Positions 1 to 6,669 of a stretch of DNA of 10,589 nucleotides are shown here, piece after piece (position 1 is the stretch's first letter; each line of letters begins with the position of its first letter). A model generated the notes under the pieces. The model did not search any database and was not told where the DNA came from. It saw nothing but the letters and a program-made list of their open reading frames with translations. The position numbers and the translations under genes were made by a program. This DNA is from Pseudofrankia nepalensis. Lineage in GTDB: Bacteria > Actinomycetota > Actinomycetes > Frankiales > Frankiaceae. The stretch lies in assembly GCF_016786305.1 (NCBI RefSeq), contig NZ_JADWYV010000307.1. One strand, written 5' to 3'.

Positions 1-99
1 TGCGGGGGGGGGGGGCCGCGCGCGCCGGGCCGGGCCGGGCGGCCGCCGAGTCCGGCCGCGCGGTCGGCGAAGTGGGCGGCGGAGTGGGTGGCCGGGTGA
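1..99 (+). CDS. Possible C-terminal tail of an upstream gene (LivH permease by context), partial
   Basis: The frame starting at base 1 is open from the window edge to a TGA at 97-99. It would encode a Gly/Pro/Ala/Arg-rich tail ending in AKWAAEWVAG. The TGA overlaps a GTG at 96-98 in the livM frame, the same GTGA arrangement seen at the livM/livG junction, so an upstream coding gene ending here is plausible. In liv operons the gene before livM is normally livH, but nothing visible here is conserved enough to identify it. A run of 12 G (bases 4-15) lies inside this stretch. The alternative is that this is non-coding spacer and livM starts further upstream. Confidence 0.4.
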   Translation, partial: CGGGGPRAPGRAGRPPSPAARSAKWAAEWVAG

Positions 100-1523
100 C
101 GGCCGCGCGGCTCGACGAGGCCGGGATCGTTCCGCCGCGGGACGAGCCCGACCGGACGGTGCCAGATCCGCCCGGGCAGGAACGGGCCGACGAGCCCGAA
201 GCGGTGCTCCGGGCGGAGCGGGCCCCCGATCCGGTCGGCCCTTGGCACCGGACCTGGGCGGTCCGCTCGAAATGGGAGGAGCGGTCCGCGTCGGCGGTCC
301 CGGCGGCCTCGGCGCCACCGGCCGTCTCGGCCGTGCCATCGGCCGCGCGATCGGCTGCCTCGGCCGCGCCACCGGCCGGAACGAGGGCCGCCAGGGCGCC
401 GGCCCGGCCGGGCTGGTGGTCACGGGGCGTTGGCCACGCGCTGGCGCTCGCGGCGGCGGTGGCGGCGCCGCTGCTCGTGTCGACGGCGGCGCAGCAGTCG
501 ATGGTCAACGACATCGGGCTGTACGCGCTGCTGGCGCTCGGCCTCAACGTCGTCGTCGGCTACGCCGGCCTGCTCGACCTCGGCTACATCGCCTTCTTCG
601 CGATCGGCGCCTACACCACCGCGTACCTGAGCGCCCCGGACTCGATGCCGTGGCACGCCCCGTTCCAGCTCAACCCGTTCCTGGCGATGCCCGTCGCGCT
701 GCTGGCCGCGGCGGTCGCCGGGATCCTGCTGGGCGGCCCGACACTGCGCCTGCGCGGCGACTATCTGGCGATCGTCACGCTCGGCTTCGGCGAGATCGTC
801 CACCTGCTCGCGAACAACGCCGACGGGATCACGGGCGGAGCGCGCGGCGTGTTCGGGGTGCCGCCGCTGTCGGTGCACGTCGGCGGGTTTCACTACACCT
901 TCGGACTCGACCCGCTGCCGTACTACTACCTGCTGCTCGGTCTCGTGGTGCTGGTGATGGCGGTGCTCGGCGTCTGGGAACGGTCGCGCACCGGGCGGGC
1001 CTGGGCGGCGATCCGCCAGGACGAGGTCGCCGCCGAGGCGACCGGGGTGCGCACCGTCCGGATGAAGCTGCTGGCGTTCGCGATCGGGGCCTCGGTCTCC
1101 GGGTTCGCCGGCGTGATCCTGGCCAGCAAGCAGTTCTTCAACCCGCAGACGTTCGGCCTGCAGGCCTCGCTGCTGGTGCTCACCATCGTCATCTTCGGGG
1201 GGATGGGCTCGCGCCTCGGGGTCGTTCTCGGGGCCGTCGTCCTGCAGGGCCTGGCCTTCTTCCTGCGTGACCGGGTGCCGGCCGCCGACCGTTTCATCTA
1301 CTTCGGCGCCCTTGTGATGATCATGATGGTCTTCCGTCCGCGTGGGCTGCTGGCGCCCCGTCCGCGCTTCGCCGGCGCGCACCCGGTCCCGGCATGGGCG
1401 GCGCCGACCGCCGCCACCGGGGTGGCGCCCTCGCCCCGGTCGGCGCCCGCGCGGGCCGTGCCACCGGCCGGCGACGTCCCCGCCGACCAGCGCGAGGAGA
1501 GTCAGGAAGGCAGGGCGCCGTGA
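96..1523 (+). CDS. livM: Branched-chain amino acid ABC transporter permease LivM
   Basis: Integral membrane permease of a LIV-type importer (BPD_transp_2 family), expected to pair with LivH and the LivG/LivF ATPases. Counting from GTG 96 (475 residues), a hydrophobic segment at about 113-131 is followed by the family signature GLYALLALGLNVVVGYAGLL from 141, continuing as DLGYIAFFAIGAYTTAYLSA. Further membrane segments lie near 195-214, 220-238, 275-293, 323-344, 357-387 and 400-416. The cytoplasmic loop SRTGRAWAAIRQDEVAAEA, which contacts the ATPase, starts at 297. The first ~110 residues and last ~54 are low-complexity Ala/Pro/Arg sequence, so the protein is much longer than the usual 300-430. 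GTG 96 is preferred because it overlaps an upstream TGA and has GGAG 11 bases before it. GTG 72 and 84 are in frame and the frame is open to base 3, so the start is uncertain. The family call is secure. Confidence 0.93.
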   Translation: MTAARLDEAGIVPPRDEPDRTVPDPPGQERADEPEAVLRAERAPDPVGPWHRTWAVRSKWEERSASAVPAASAPPAVSAVPSAARSAASAAPPAGTRAARAPARPGWWSRGVGHALALAAAVAAPLLVSTAAQQSMVNDIGLYALLALGLNVVVGYAGLLDLGYIAFFAIGAYTTAYLSAPDSMPWHAPFQLNPFLAMPVALLAAAVAGILLGGPTLRLRGDYLAIVTLGFGEIVHLLANNADGITGGARGVFGVPPLSVHVGGFHYTFGLDPLPYYYLLLGLVVLVMAVLGVWERSRTGRAWAAIRQDEVAAEATGVRTVRMKLLAFAIGASVSGFAGVILASKQFFNPQTFGLQASLLVLTIVIFGGMGSRLGVVLGAVVLQGLAFFLRDRVPAADRFIYFGALVMIMMVFRPRGLLAPRPRFAGAHPVPAWAAPTAATGVAPSPRSAPARAVPPAGDVPADQREESQEGRAP

Positions 1524-2635
1524 CCGTCCCCGAGCCGCGCGGGCGCCAGCCCAGGACTCCGCCGATAGCGCCGGCGCGGCCCGGCCCCCGGATCGGCTGG
1601 GCGCCGGACGCGCCCACGGTGCCCTCGCCCGGCTCGGTGCCGCCGCCGCGCCCGATCCTCGACGTCGCCGGCCTCACGTTGCGCTTCGGCGGGCTGACGA
1701 GCCTGGACGATGTGTCGCTGCGCCATCATCGCGGGAGCGTGCTCGCCGTGATCGGCCCGAACGGCGCCGGCAAGACGTCGCTGTTCAACTGCCTCACCGG
1801 CGCCTACCGCCCTCGCCGCGGGAGCGCCCACTTCTGGCCCACCCACGTCCGGGGCGTGACCCCCTGGGCGCCGGCGGCCGCGCCGGCTCGCCGCCCCCGC
1901 GCCGGCCCAGCGGGCCGGCGGACGGACGCGGCGACCGACGCGGCGGGCGAGGCGATGGACGGGCAGGCCGCGCGCGGCGAGGCCGAGGACGGTGAGATCG
2001 AGGACGGCGGGATCGTGGAGGACGAGGCGGCGGGCCGGGGCGCTGGCCCGGCGGTCGCGCGCCGGCCGGTCGAGCTGTTCGGGCGCTCGCCGCACGCGGT
2101 CGCCCGCCTCGGCGTCGCCCGGACCTTCCAGAACATCCGGCTCTTCGGCGACCTGACCGCGTTGGACAACGTCCGCGTCGGGGTGGAGGTCCGGGCCAGG
2201 GTGGGCGCCGGCCGGGCGCTGCTGCCACTGCCGCGCGTCCGCCGCGAGGCGGCGGCCGTGACCTCGACGGCCTGGGAGCTGCTCGACTTCGTCGGGCTGG
2301 CGGACCGCGCGGGCCAGCCCGCCGCCGGCCTGCCCTACGGCGCGCAGCGCCGCCTGGAGATCGCCCGGGCGCTCGGCACCCGGCCGTCGCTGCTGTTGCT
2401 CGACGAGCCGGCGGCCGGGGCGACCGCCGCCGAGCGGCGCGACCTCGTCGACCTGATCGGCCAGATCCGCGCCCGCGGCATCAGCGTCCTGCTCATCGAG
2501 CACGACATGCGCCTGGTTTCCGCGGTCGCCGACACGGTCGTCGTCCTCGCCTTCGGCAAGGTGATCGCGACCGGTACCCCCGCCGAGGTCCGCGCCGACC
2601 CCGCGGTCATCGGCGCCTACCTGGGGACCGGGTAG
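1520..2635 (+). CDS. livG: Branched-chain amino acid ABC transporter ATP-binding protein LivG
   Basis: Cytoplasmic ATPase that powers the LivH/LivM channel. GTG 1520 overlaps the livM TGA (GTGA), with AGGAAGG at 1504-1510 nine bases upstream, so translational coupling is likely. The 371-residue product has Walker A GPNGAGKT (79-86), Q-loop ARTFQNIRLF (Gln204), the LivG-type signature LPYGAQRRLEIARAL (271-285), Walker B LLLLDEPAAG (291-300) and H-loop LLIEHDM (His328). The C-terminus ending GAYLGTG is typical of LivG. A ~45-residue Pro/Arg-rich tail precedes the domain. The Walker A lysine and Q-loop glutamine are 119 residues apart, against 43 in E. coli LivG as I recall it. The excess is an Ala/Arg/Asp/Glu-rich insertion at about 108-182. 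All catalytic motifs are intact, so it should be functional. livF does not follow. Confidence 0.93.
   Translation: MTVPEPRGRQPRTPPIAPARPGPRIGWAPDAPTVPSPGSVPPPRPILDVAGLTLRFGGLTSLDDVSLRHHRGSVLAVIGPNGAGKTSLFNCLTGAYRPRRGSAHFWPTHVRGVTPWAPAAAPARRPRAGPAGRRTDAATDAAGEAMDGQAARGEAEDGEIEDGGIVEDEAAGRGAGPAVARRPVELFGRSPHAVARLGVARTFQNIRLFGDLTALDNVRVGVEVRARVGAGRALLPLPRVRREAAAVTSTAWELLDFVGLADRAGQPAAGLPYGAQRRLEIARALGTRPSLLLLDEPAAGATAAERRDLVDLIGQIRARGISVLLIEHDMRLVSAVADTVVVLAFGKVIATGTPAEVRADPAVIGAYLGTG
1841..2065 (+). other. Low-complexity insertion inside the LivG nucleotide-binding domain
   Basis: These codons encode LivG residues of about 108-182: first Pro/Ala/Arg-rich and basic, then acidic (GEAEDGEIEDGGIVEDEA). 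The insertion sits after the strand that follows the Walker A helix and before the conserved xLFGRSPHAVARLGVARTFQ segment. The frame is kept and third positions stay GC-rich, so it is probably translated rather than a sequencing error. Its function is unknown. It would form a surface loop. Confidence 0.7.
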
Positions 2636-2703
2636 CCCGCGGGACGCGTCGAGCCGGCCGGGCTGGTCACCGGGACGAAGCCGTCGGCCCCGTCGGCGCA
2701 CCT

Positions 2704-2750
2704 GGCGGCCCACCGACGGTCATCAGGGCCGTCAGCCGTGGTGGGCCGCC
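2704..2750 (+). terminator. Long stem-loop after livG, likely terminator
   Basis: GGCGGCCCACC (2704-2714) pairs perfectly with GGTGGGCCGCC (2740-2750). ACGG (2716-2719) pairs with CCGT (2736-2739) across one bulged G, giving about 15 base pairs around a 16-base loop. It starts 69 bases after the livG stop. There is no U-tract, which is common for actinobacterial terminators. Being near-symmetrical it could act on both strands. Confidence 0.6.
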
Positions 2751-2878
2751 GCTGGTGTACCCCGGGGGAGGGCTTTGGTGCCGTCCGAGCCTTCCCCTGC
2801 CTGGACGTTTTCTACTCGCCCGGCCCCCGGGTTCCACCGCGTGAGTGACGCTAGAAGCGCTCGGTAGCGACGTCAACG

Positions 2879-2898
2879 CGGCCCGCCCACGCGGGCCG
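2879..2898 (-). terminator. Short GC stem-loop after the thioesterase gene, possible terminator
   Basis: CGGCCCGC (2879-2886) and GCGGGCCG (2891-2898) form a perfect 8-bp stem with a CCAC loop. The stem lies about 57 bases past the stop codon of the minus-strand gene. No clear U-tract follows on that strand, so the terminator role is inferred from position and stem strength. Confidence 0.45.
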
Positions 2899-2954
2899 AC
2901 TGTTGTGGCCTGTGGCCGTGGGGCATTCCACGACCGACGACCGCGTATCCCGAA

Positions 2955-3452
2955 TTAGCGCTCGGGCCCGCGCCCGGGGTTGACGCCCCCGGCAGGGGGC
3001 TGGTCGCGAAGCATGCAGGTCAGCCGGCAGGTGCAGACCGGCCGGCCGGCCTCGTCGGTGATCCGGATGTCGAACGTCGCCACCGAGCGTCCGGCGTGGA
3101 CGCGGGTCGCGACGGCGGTGACCGTGCCGGACGTGACCGCGCGATGGTGGGTCGCGTTGATCTCCAGGCCGACCGCGGCCCGGTCCGTCCCGGCGGTGAG
3201 CATCGCCGCCATCGAGCCGACGGTCTCCGCGAGCACGACCGACGCGCCGCCGTGCAGCAGCCCATAGGGCTGCCGGTTGCCCTCCACCGGCATCCGTCCG
3301 ACGACCCGGTCGCCGGAGGCCTCCAGCAGCTCGACGCCCATCTTCTCGTTGAGCTCGCCGCGGTGCAGGTTCAGCCGCGCCACCAGTTCGGCCTGGTCGG
3401 CCGGCGGCGCCTGGCCGGCGGCGTCCGCCGGCTCGGTCTCGACAGTCACCAT
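2955..3452 (-). CDS. PaaI-type hotdog-fold acyl-CoA thioesterase
   Basis: Predicted cytoplasmic enzyme that hydrolyses acyl- or aryl-CoA thioesters; the substrate cannot be read from the sequence. The 165-residue product has the hotdog hallmark QPYGLLHGGASVVLAETVGS (61-80). It carries the HGG turn (67-69) and the acidic residue Glu76, in the position of the catalytic Glu/Asp of PaaI, EntH and MenI-like enzymes. The strand GLEINATHHRAVTSGTV (95-111) and the C-terminal strands GRSVATFDIRITDEAGRPVC also fit the family. The first ~25 and last ~14 residues are low-complexity tails. The start could be ATG (3450-3452) or the next codon GTG (3447-3449); a -10-like hexamer six bases before the GTG favours a leaderless GTG start. 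It is divergent from polA. A 1,4-dihydroxy-2-naphthoyl-CoA hydrolase role in menaquinone synthesis is possible but unproven. Confidence 0.9.
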   Translation of the reverse strand: MVTVETEPADAAGQAPPADQAELVARLNLHRGELNEKMGVELLEASGDRVVGRMPVEGNRQPYGLLHGGASVVLAETVGSMAAMLTAGTDRAAVGLEINATHHRAVTSGTVTAVATRVHAGRSVATFDIRITDEAGRPVCTCRLTCMLRDQPPAGGVNPGRGPER

Positions 3453-3455
3453 CTG

Positions 3456-3461
3456 AGCCTA
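3456..3461 (-). promoter_or_regulatory. Candidate -10 element for the thioesterase gene
   Basis: On the minus strand TAGGCT (TANNNT type) lies six bases before the GTG at 3449-3447, and three bases before the in-frame ATG. That places the transcription start at or next to the GTG, as in leaderless actinobacterial mRNAs. No convincing -35 is visible. A weak AGGAA further upstream would be the alternative ribosome site for the ATG. Confidence 0.4.
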
Positions 3462-3651
3462 AGGTTCCTGCCGGACGCCGAACTGTCATACCGCCGACGG
3501 CCGCCGGAGGGGTGGCGGGGGCGCCCGCCGGTGCTGGGCCCGCCGCGCGCCGTGCCGGTGGGCGCCTCGTCACCCGGGAGGGCCATGCCAGCCCACACCG
3601 TCCGCCTCACGAAGTGATCGGGCGCTGTCCGGGATTGTCGGTGCGGCGGCC

Positions 3652-3657
3652 TAGACT
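3652..3657 (+). promoter_or_regulatory. Candidate -10 element for polA
   Basis: TAGACT fits the actinobacterial -10 pattern TANNNT and ends seven bases before GTG 3665. Transcription would start at or next to the start codon, giving a leaderless mRNA. TTGTCG at 3635-3640 looks like a -35 but is only 11 bases away, too close, so only the -10 is proposed. Confidence 0.5.
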
Positions 3658-3664
3658 TCGCTGG

Positions 3665-6592
3665 GTGTCGGCTTCGACCAGGAACCCAGCGATCAGGAAC
3701 CCAGCGATCGACGAACCCGAGAAGATCGACGAACCCGAGGACGGCGCCGTGACGGACGGCTCGCCCCCGGCGACCGCCGCCGATGCTCCCGCGGGCGCGC
3801 CCACCCCCGCGAAGCGGGCGTCCCGGGCGTCCGCGGCCAGGTCGTCGACCAAGGCACCGGCGCGGGCGCCCGCGCCGGCCGGCGGGCCGGGCGGCGCCGC
3901 GCCCCCGTCGGGACGGCTGTTGCTGCTCGACGGGAACTCGCTGGCCTACCGGGCGTTCTTCGCGCTGCCGGTCGAGAACTTCTCCACCACGACCGGGCAG
4001 CCGACGAACGCCGTCTACGGCTTCACGTCGATGCTGATCAATGCCCTGCGAGACGAGCGGCCGACGCACGTCGCCGTCGCCTGGGACCTGCCGGCGCCGA
4101 CCTTCCGGCACACCCAGTACGCCGAGTACAAGGCGGGCCGGGCCGAGACTCCTTCGGACTTCGTCGGCCAGATCAGCCTGATCCACCAGGTCTGCGACGC
4201 GCTCGCCGTGCCGAGCCTGTCCCGCGCCGGCTACGAGGCGGACGACATCATCGCGACGCTGGCCGCCCAGGGCGAGTCGGCCGGCATGGACGTCCTCATC
4301 GTCAGCGGTGACCGCGACACCCTGCAGCTCGTCAGCGACCAGGTCACCGTGCTGATGACCCGCAAGGGCATCAGCGACATGATCCGCTACACGCCCGAGG
4401 AACTGGAGGCCCGCTACGGCCTCACCCCGGCCCAGTACCCGGACTTCGCGGCGCTGCGGGGCGACCCGTCGGACAACCTGCCCTCGGTACCCGGCGTGGG
4501 CGAGAAGACCGCCACCAAGTGGATCCAGCAGTTCGGCAGCCTCGCGAACCTGGTCGACCGGGCCGACGAGATCACCGGCAAGACCGGTGCCTCGCTGCGG
4601 GACAACCTGTCGAACGTGATCCGGAACCGGACCCTGACGGAGCTTGCCCGCGACGTCCCGCTCGAGGTCGGCCCCGCCGGCCTTCGCCTCGTCCCCTGGG
4701 ACCGGGAGGCGGTGCACACGCTGTTCGACACGCTGCAGTTCCGGGTGCTGCGCGAGCGGCTCTACCAGGCGCTGGCCGTCGTCGAGCCGGCCGCCGGCGA
4801 TGGCGGCTTCACCGTCGAGCTGGCCGTGCTCGGCCCCGGCGACGTGCCCGAGTGGCTGGCCGAGCACACGGCCGGCGGTGCCCGCACGGGCCTCTACCCG
4901 CGCGGCAGCTGGGGCCGCGGCACGGGGAGCGTCGCGGGCGTCGGCCTGGCGGCCCCGGACGGCGCCGCGGCCTGGATCGACCCGACCCAGCTGACCCCCG
5001 CCGACGAGAACGCGCTGGGTGCCTGGCTCGCCGACGAGACGAAGCCCAAGGCCGCGCACGACGTCAAGGGCCCGATGCTCGCGCTCGCCGAGCTGGGCTT
5101 CACCCTGGCCGGCGTCACCAGCGACACGGCGCTCGCCGCCTACCTCGCCCTGCCGGGGCAGCGTTCGTTCGACCTGGCCGACCTGGTCCTGCGCTACCTG
5201 CATCGTGAGCTGAAGGCCGACGAGGCACCGTCCGACGGCCAGCTCGCCCTCGAGGTCGAGGTCGAGGGCGTCACCGAGACCGACGAGGCCGAGGTGGACG
5301 CCGTGCGCGCCCGCGCGGTCGCCGAGCTCGCCGACGCGCTGGACGGGGACCTGGAGCGCCGGTCCGCCGCCCGCCTGCTGCGCGAGATCGAGCTCCCGCT
5401 GCTGACCGTGCTCGCCGGGATGGAACGCGCCGGGATCGCCGCCGACGCGGAGTATCTCGACGACCTGCGGTCCCAGTACGGCGCCGAGGTGAACAAGGTC
5501 GTCGAGGCGGCCCACGAGATCGTCGGCCGGCCGTTCAACCTCGGCTCGCCGAAGCAGCTCCAGCAGATCCTGTTCGAGGAGCTGGCGCTGCCGAAGACCA
5601 AGAAGATCAAGACGGGCTACACCACGGACGCGGACGCGCTGGCGTGGCTGGCCGTCCAGACCGACCACCCGTTGATCCCGACGCTGCTGCGCCACCGTGA
5701 CGTGGCCCGGCTCAAGACGGTCGTCGAGTCGCTGTTGCCGATGATCGACGACGCCGGTCGCATCCACACCACCTTCAACCAGATGATCGCGGCCACCGGT
5801 CGGCTGTCCTCTACCGACCCGAACCTGCAGAACATCCCGATCCGCACCGCGGAGGGCCGCCAGATCCGCCGGGCGTTCGTCGTCGGTGAGCGCTACGAGA
5901 CGCTGCTGACCGCGGACTACTCGCAGATCGAGATGCGAATCATGGCGCATCTCTCCGGCGACGAGGGCCTGATCGGTGCGTTCACGTCCGGCGAGGACCT
6001 GCACACATTCGTCGCCGCCCAGGCATTCAACTTGCCGGTCTCCGAGGTTGACCCGGAACTGCGGCGGCGGATCAAGGCGATGTCCTATGGGCTCGCCTAT
6101 GGCCTGTCCGCCTATGGCCTGGCAACCCAGCTCGGCATTGCTCCGGATGAAGCCCGCGAGCAGATGGAGGCCTACTTCGCCCGGTTCGGCGGGGTGCGTG
6201 ACTTCCTGCGCGGCGTCGTGGACCGTGCCCGCAAGGACGGCTATACCGAGACGATCCTGGGCCGGCGACGCTACCTGCCCGATCTGACCAGCGACAACTC
6301 CCAGCGTCGGCAGATGGCCGAGCGGATGGCCCTGAACGCCCCCATCCAGGGTTCCGCCGCCGACATCATCAAGATCGCGATGCTCGGGGTCGACCAGAGC
6401 CTGCGGGACGCCGGCCTGCGCTCCCGGCTGCTCCTGCAGGTGCACGACGAACTCGTGCTCGAGGTCGCCCCCGGCGAGCGCGAGCAGGTCGAGGCTCTCG
6501 TCCGCGCCCAGATGGGCAGCGCCTACACCATGTCCGTCCCGCTGGACGTCTCCGTCGGCGCCGGCCGTACCTGGGACGACGCGGGACATTGA
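3665..6592 (+). CDS. polA: DNA polymerase I
   Basis: Fills gaps and removes primers or flaps in replication and repair. The 975-residue product has a low-complexity N-tail (1-83) and then a 5' nuclease domain (~84-370). Its metal-binding acids are all present: Asp89, Asp141, Glu191/Asp193/Asp194 (YEADD), Asp216/Asp218 (SGDRD) and Asp267/Asp270 (GDPSDN). A degenerate 3'-5' exonuclease-like domain (~378-520) lacks the FDTET-type catalytic acids, so proofreading is probably absent, as in mycobacterial and Taq Pol I. The polymerase domain (~565-975) has motif A DYSQIEMRIMAHLSGD (Asp751), motif B RRIKAMSYGLAYGLSAYG (Lys804; Tyr808 at the E. coli Phe762 position) and motif C LLLQVHDELVLE (Asp928). 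GTG 3665 is chosen for the -10 seven bases upstream and the in-frame repeats after it. GTG 3749 with GAGG eight bases upstream is the alternative. The reading frame continues upstream to 3512 but crosses the promoter and looks non-coding. Confidence 0.96.
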   Translation: MSASTRNPAIRNPAIDEPEKIDEPEDGAVTDGSPPATAADAPAGAPTPAKRASRASAARSSTKAPARAPAPAGGPGGAAPPSGRLLLLDGNSLAYRAFFALPVENFSTTTGQPTNAVYGFTSMLINALRDERPTHVAVAWDLPAPTFRHTQYAEYKAGRAETPSDFVGQISLIHQVCDALAVPSLSRAGYEADDIIATLAAQGESAGMDVLIVSGDRDTLQLVSDQVTVLMTRKGISDMIRYTPEELEARYGLTPAQYPDFAALRGDPSDNLPSVPGVGEKTATKWIQQFGSLANLVDRADEITGKTGASLRDNLSNVIRNRTLTELARDVPLEVGPAGLRLVPWDREAVHTLFDTLQFRVLRERLYQALAVVEPAAGDGGFTVELAVLGPGDVPEWLAEHTAGGARTGLYPRGSWGRGTGSVAGVGLAAPDGAAAWIDPTQLTPADENALGAWLADETKPKAAHDVKGPMLALAELGFTLAGVTSDTALAAYLALPGQRSFDLADLVLRYLHRELKADEAPSDGQLALEVEVEGVTETDEAEVDAVRARAVAELADALDGDLERRSAARLLREIELPLLTVLAGMERAGIAADAEYLDDLRSQYGAEVNKVVEAAHEIVGRPFNLGSPKQLQQILFEELALPKTKKIKTGYTTDADALAWLAVQTDHPLIPTLLRHRDVARLKTVVESLLPMIDDAGRIHTTFNQMIAATGRLSSTDPNLQNIPIRTAEGRQIRRAFVVGERYETLLTADYSQIEMRIMAHLSGDEGLIGAFTSGEDLHTFVAAQAFNLPVSEVDPELRRRIKAMSYGLAYGLSAYGLATQLGIAPDEAREQMEAYFARFGGVRDFLRGVVDRARKDGYTETILGRRRYLPDLTSDNSQRRQMAERMALNAPIQGSAADIIKIAMLGVDQSLRDAGLRSRLLLQVHDELVLEVAPGEREQVEALVRAQMGSAYTMSVPLDVSVGAGRTWDDAGH
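3680..3709 (+). repeat. 15-bp tandem repeat, two perfect copies, at the polA 5' end
   Basis: AGGAACCCAGCGATC occurs twice head to tail (3680-3694, 3695-3709). The period is a multiple of three, so in the polA frame it encodes RNPAI twice. It lies between the two candidate polA start codons (3665 and 3749). Confidence 0.85.
3706..3739 (+). repeat. 18-bp-period direct repeat encoding IDEPE twice
   Basis: GATCGACGAACCCGAG occurs at 3706-3721 and 3724-3739, separated by AA. It follows and slightly overlaps the RNPAI tandem repeat. The 18-base period keeps the polA frame (IDEPEK, IDEPED). GAACCC is shared with the 15-bp unit, so both probably expanded from one short seed. Confidence 0.8.
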
Positions 6593-6596
6593 CGCG

Positions 6597-6648
6597 GGCG
6601 GGCGTGGGGTGGTGTGCCCGCCGGCCTTCGGCCGGCTTCGCCGAAGCC
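6597..6648 (+). terminator. Compound hairpins just after polA, likely terminator
   Basis: Three overlapping stems begin five bases after the polA stop. GGCGGGC (6597-6603) pairs with GCCCGCC (6616-6622). GCCGGCC (6620-6626) pairs with GGCCGGC (6630-6636) around TTC. GGCTTC (6634-6639) pairs with GAAGCC (6643-6648) around GCC. The arms overlap, so these are mutually exclusive folds. There is no U-tract. Position and stability suggest polA termination. Confidence 0.6.
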
Positions 6649-6669
6649 CGCGTCCATGATGTCTGCCCA

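Larger units (their letters stand above)
2636..2954. other. Convergent intergenic region without a recognisable gene
   Basis: This 319-base gap separates the ends of livG (+) and the thioesterase gene (-). It holds two clear inverted repeats, annotated separately, and no open frame resembling a known protein. In particular there is no livF or livF remnant, and no tRNA-like fold that I can support. The stretch at about 2790-2880 is less GC-rich than its surroundings. Confidence 0.6.

Noticed and set aside
1394..1519. Upstream in-frame ATG for livG inside livM
   Set aside because: It would overlap livM by 130 bases. GTG 1520 has a ribosome site and a GTGA overlap with the livM stop.
2790..2960. 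Possible tRNA or small RNA in the lower-GC patch after livG
   Set aside because: GGTTCCA at about 2830 looks like a T-loop fragment, but no acceptor, D or anticodon stems can be paired around it on either strand.
3512..3664. Upstream extension of the polA frame to an ATG-type start at 3512
   Set aside because: The extension is Ala/Gly/Arg-rich without similarity to Pol I and would run through the TAGACT element placed seven bases before GTG 3665.
3446..6589. Stop-free frame of over 1000 codons on the minus strand, antisense to polA
   Set aside because: A side effect of GC-rich codon use in polA. Its translation is Asp/Arg/Gly/Gln-rich with no domain, while the plus strand encodes an unmistakable DNA polymerase I.
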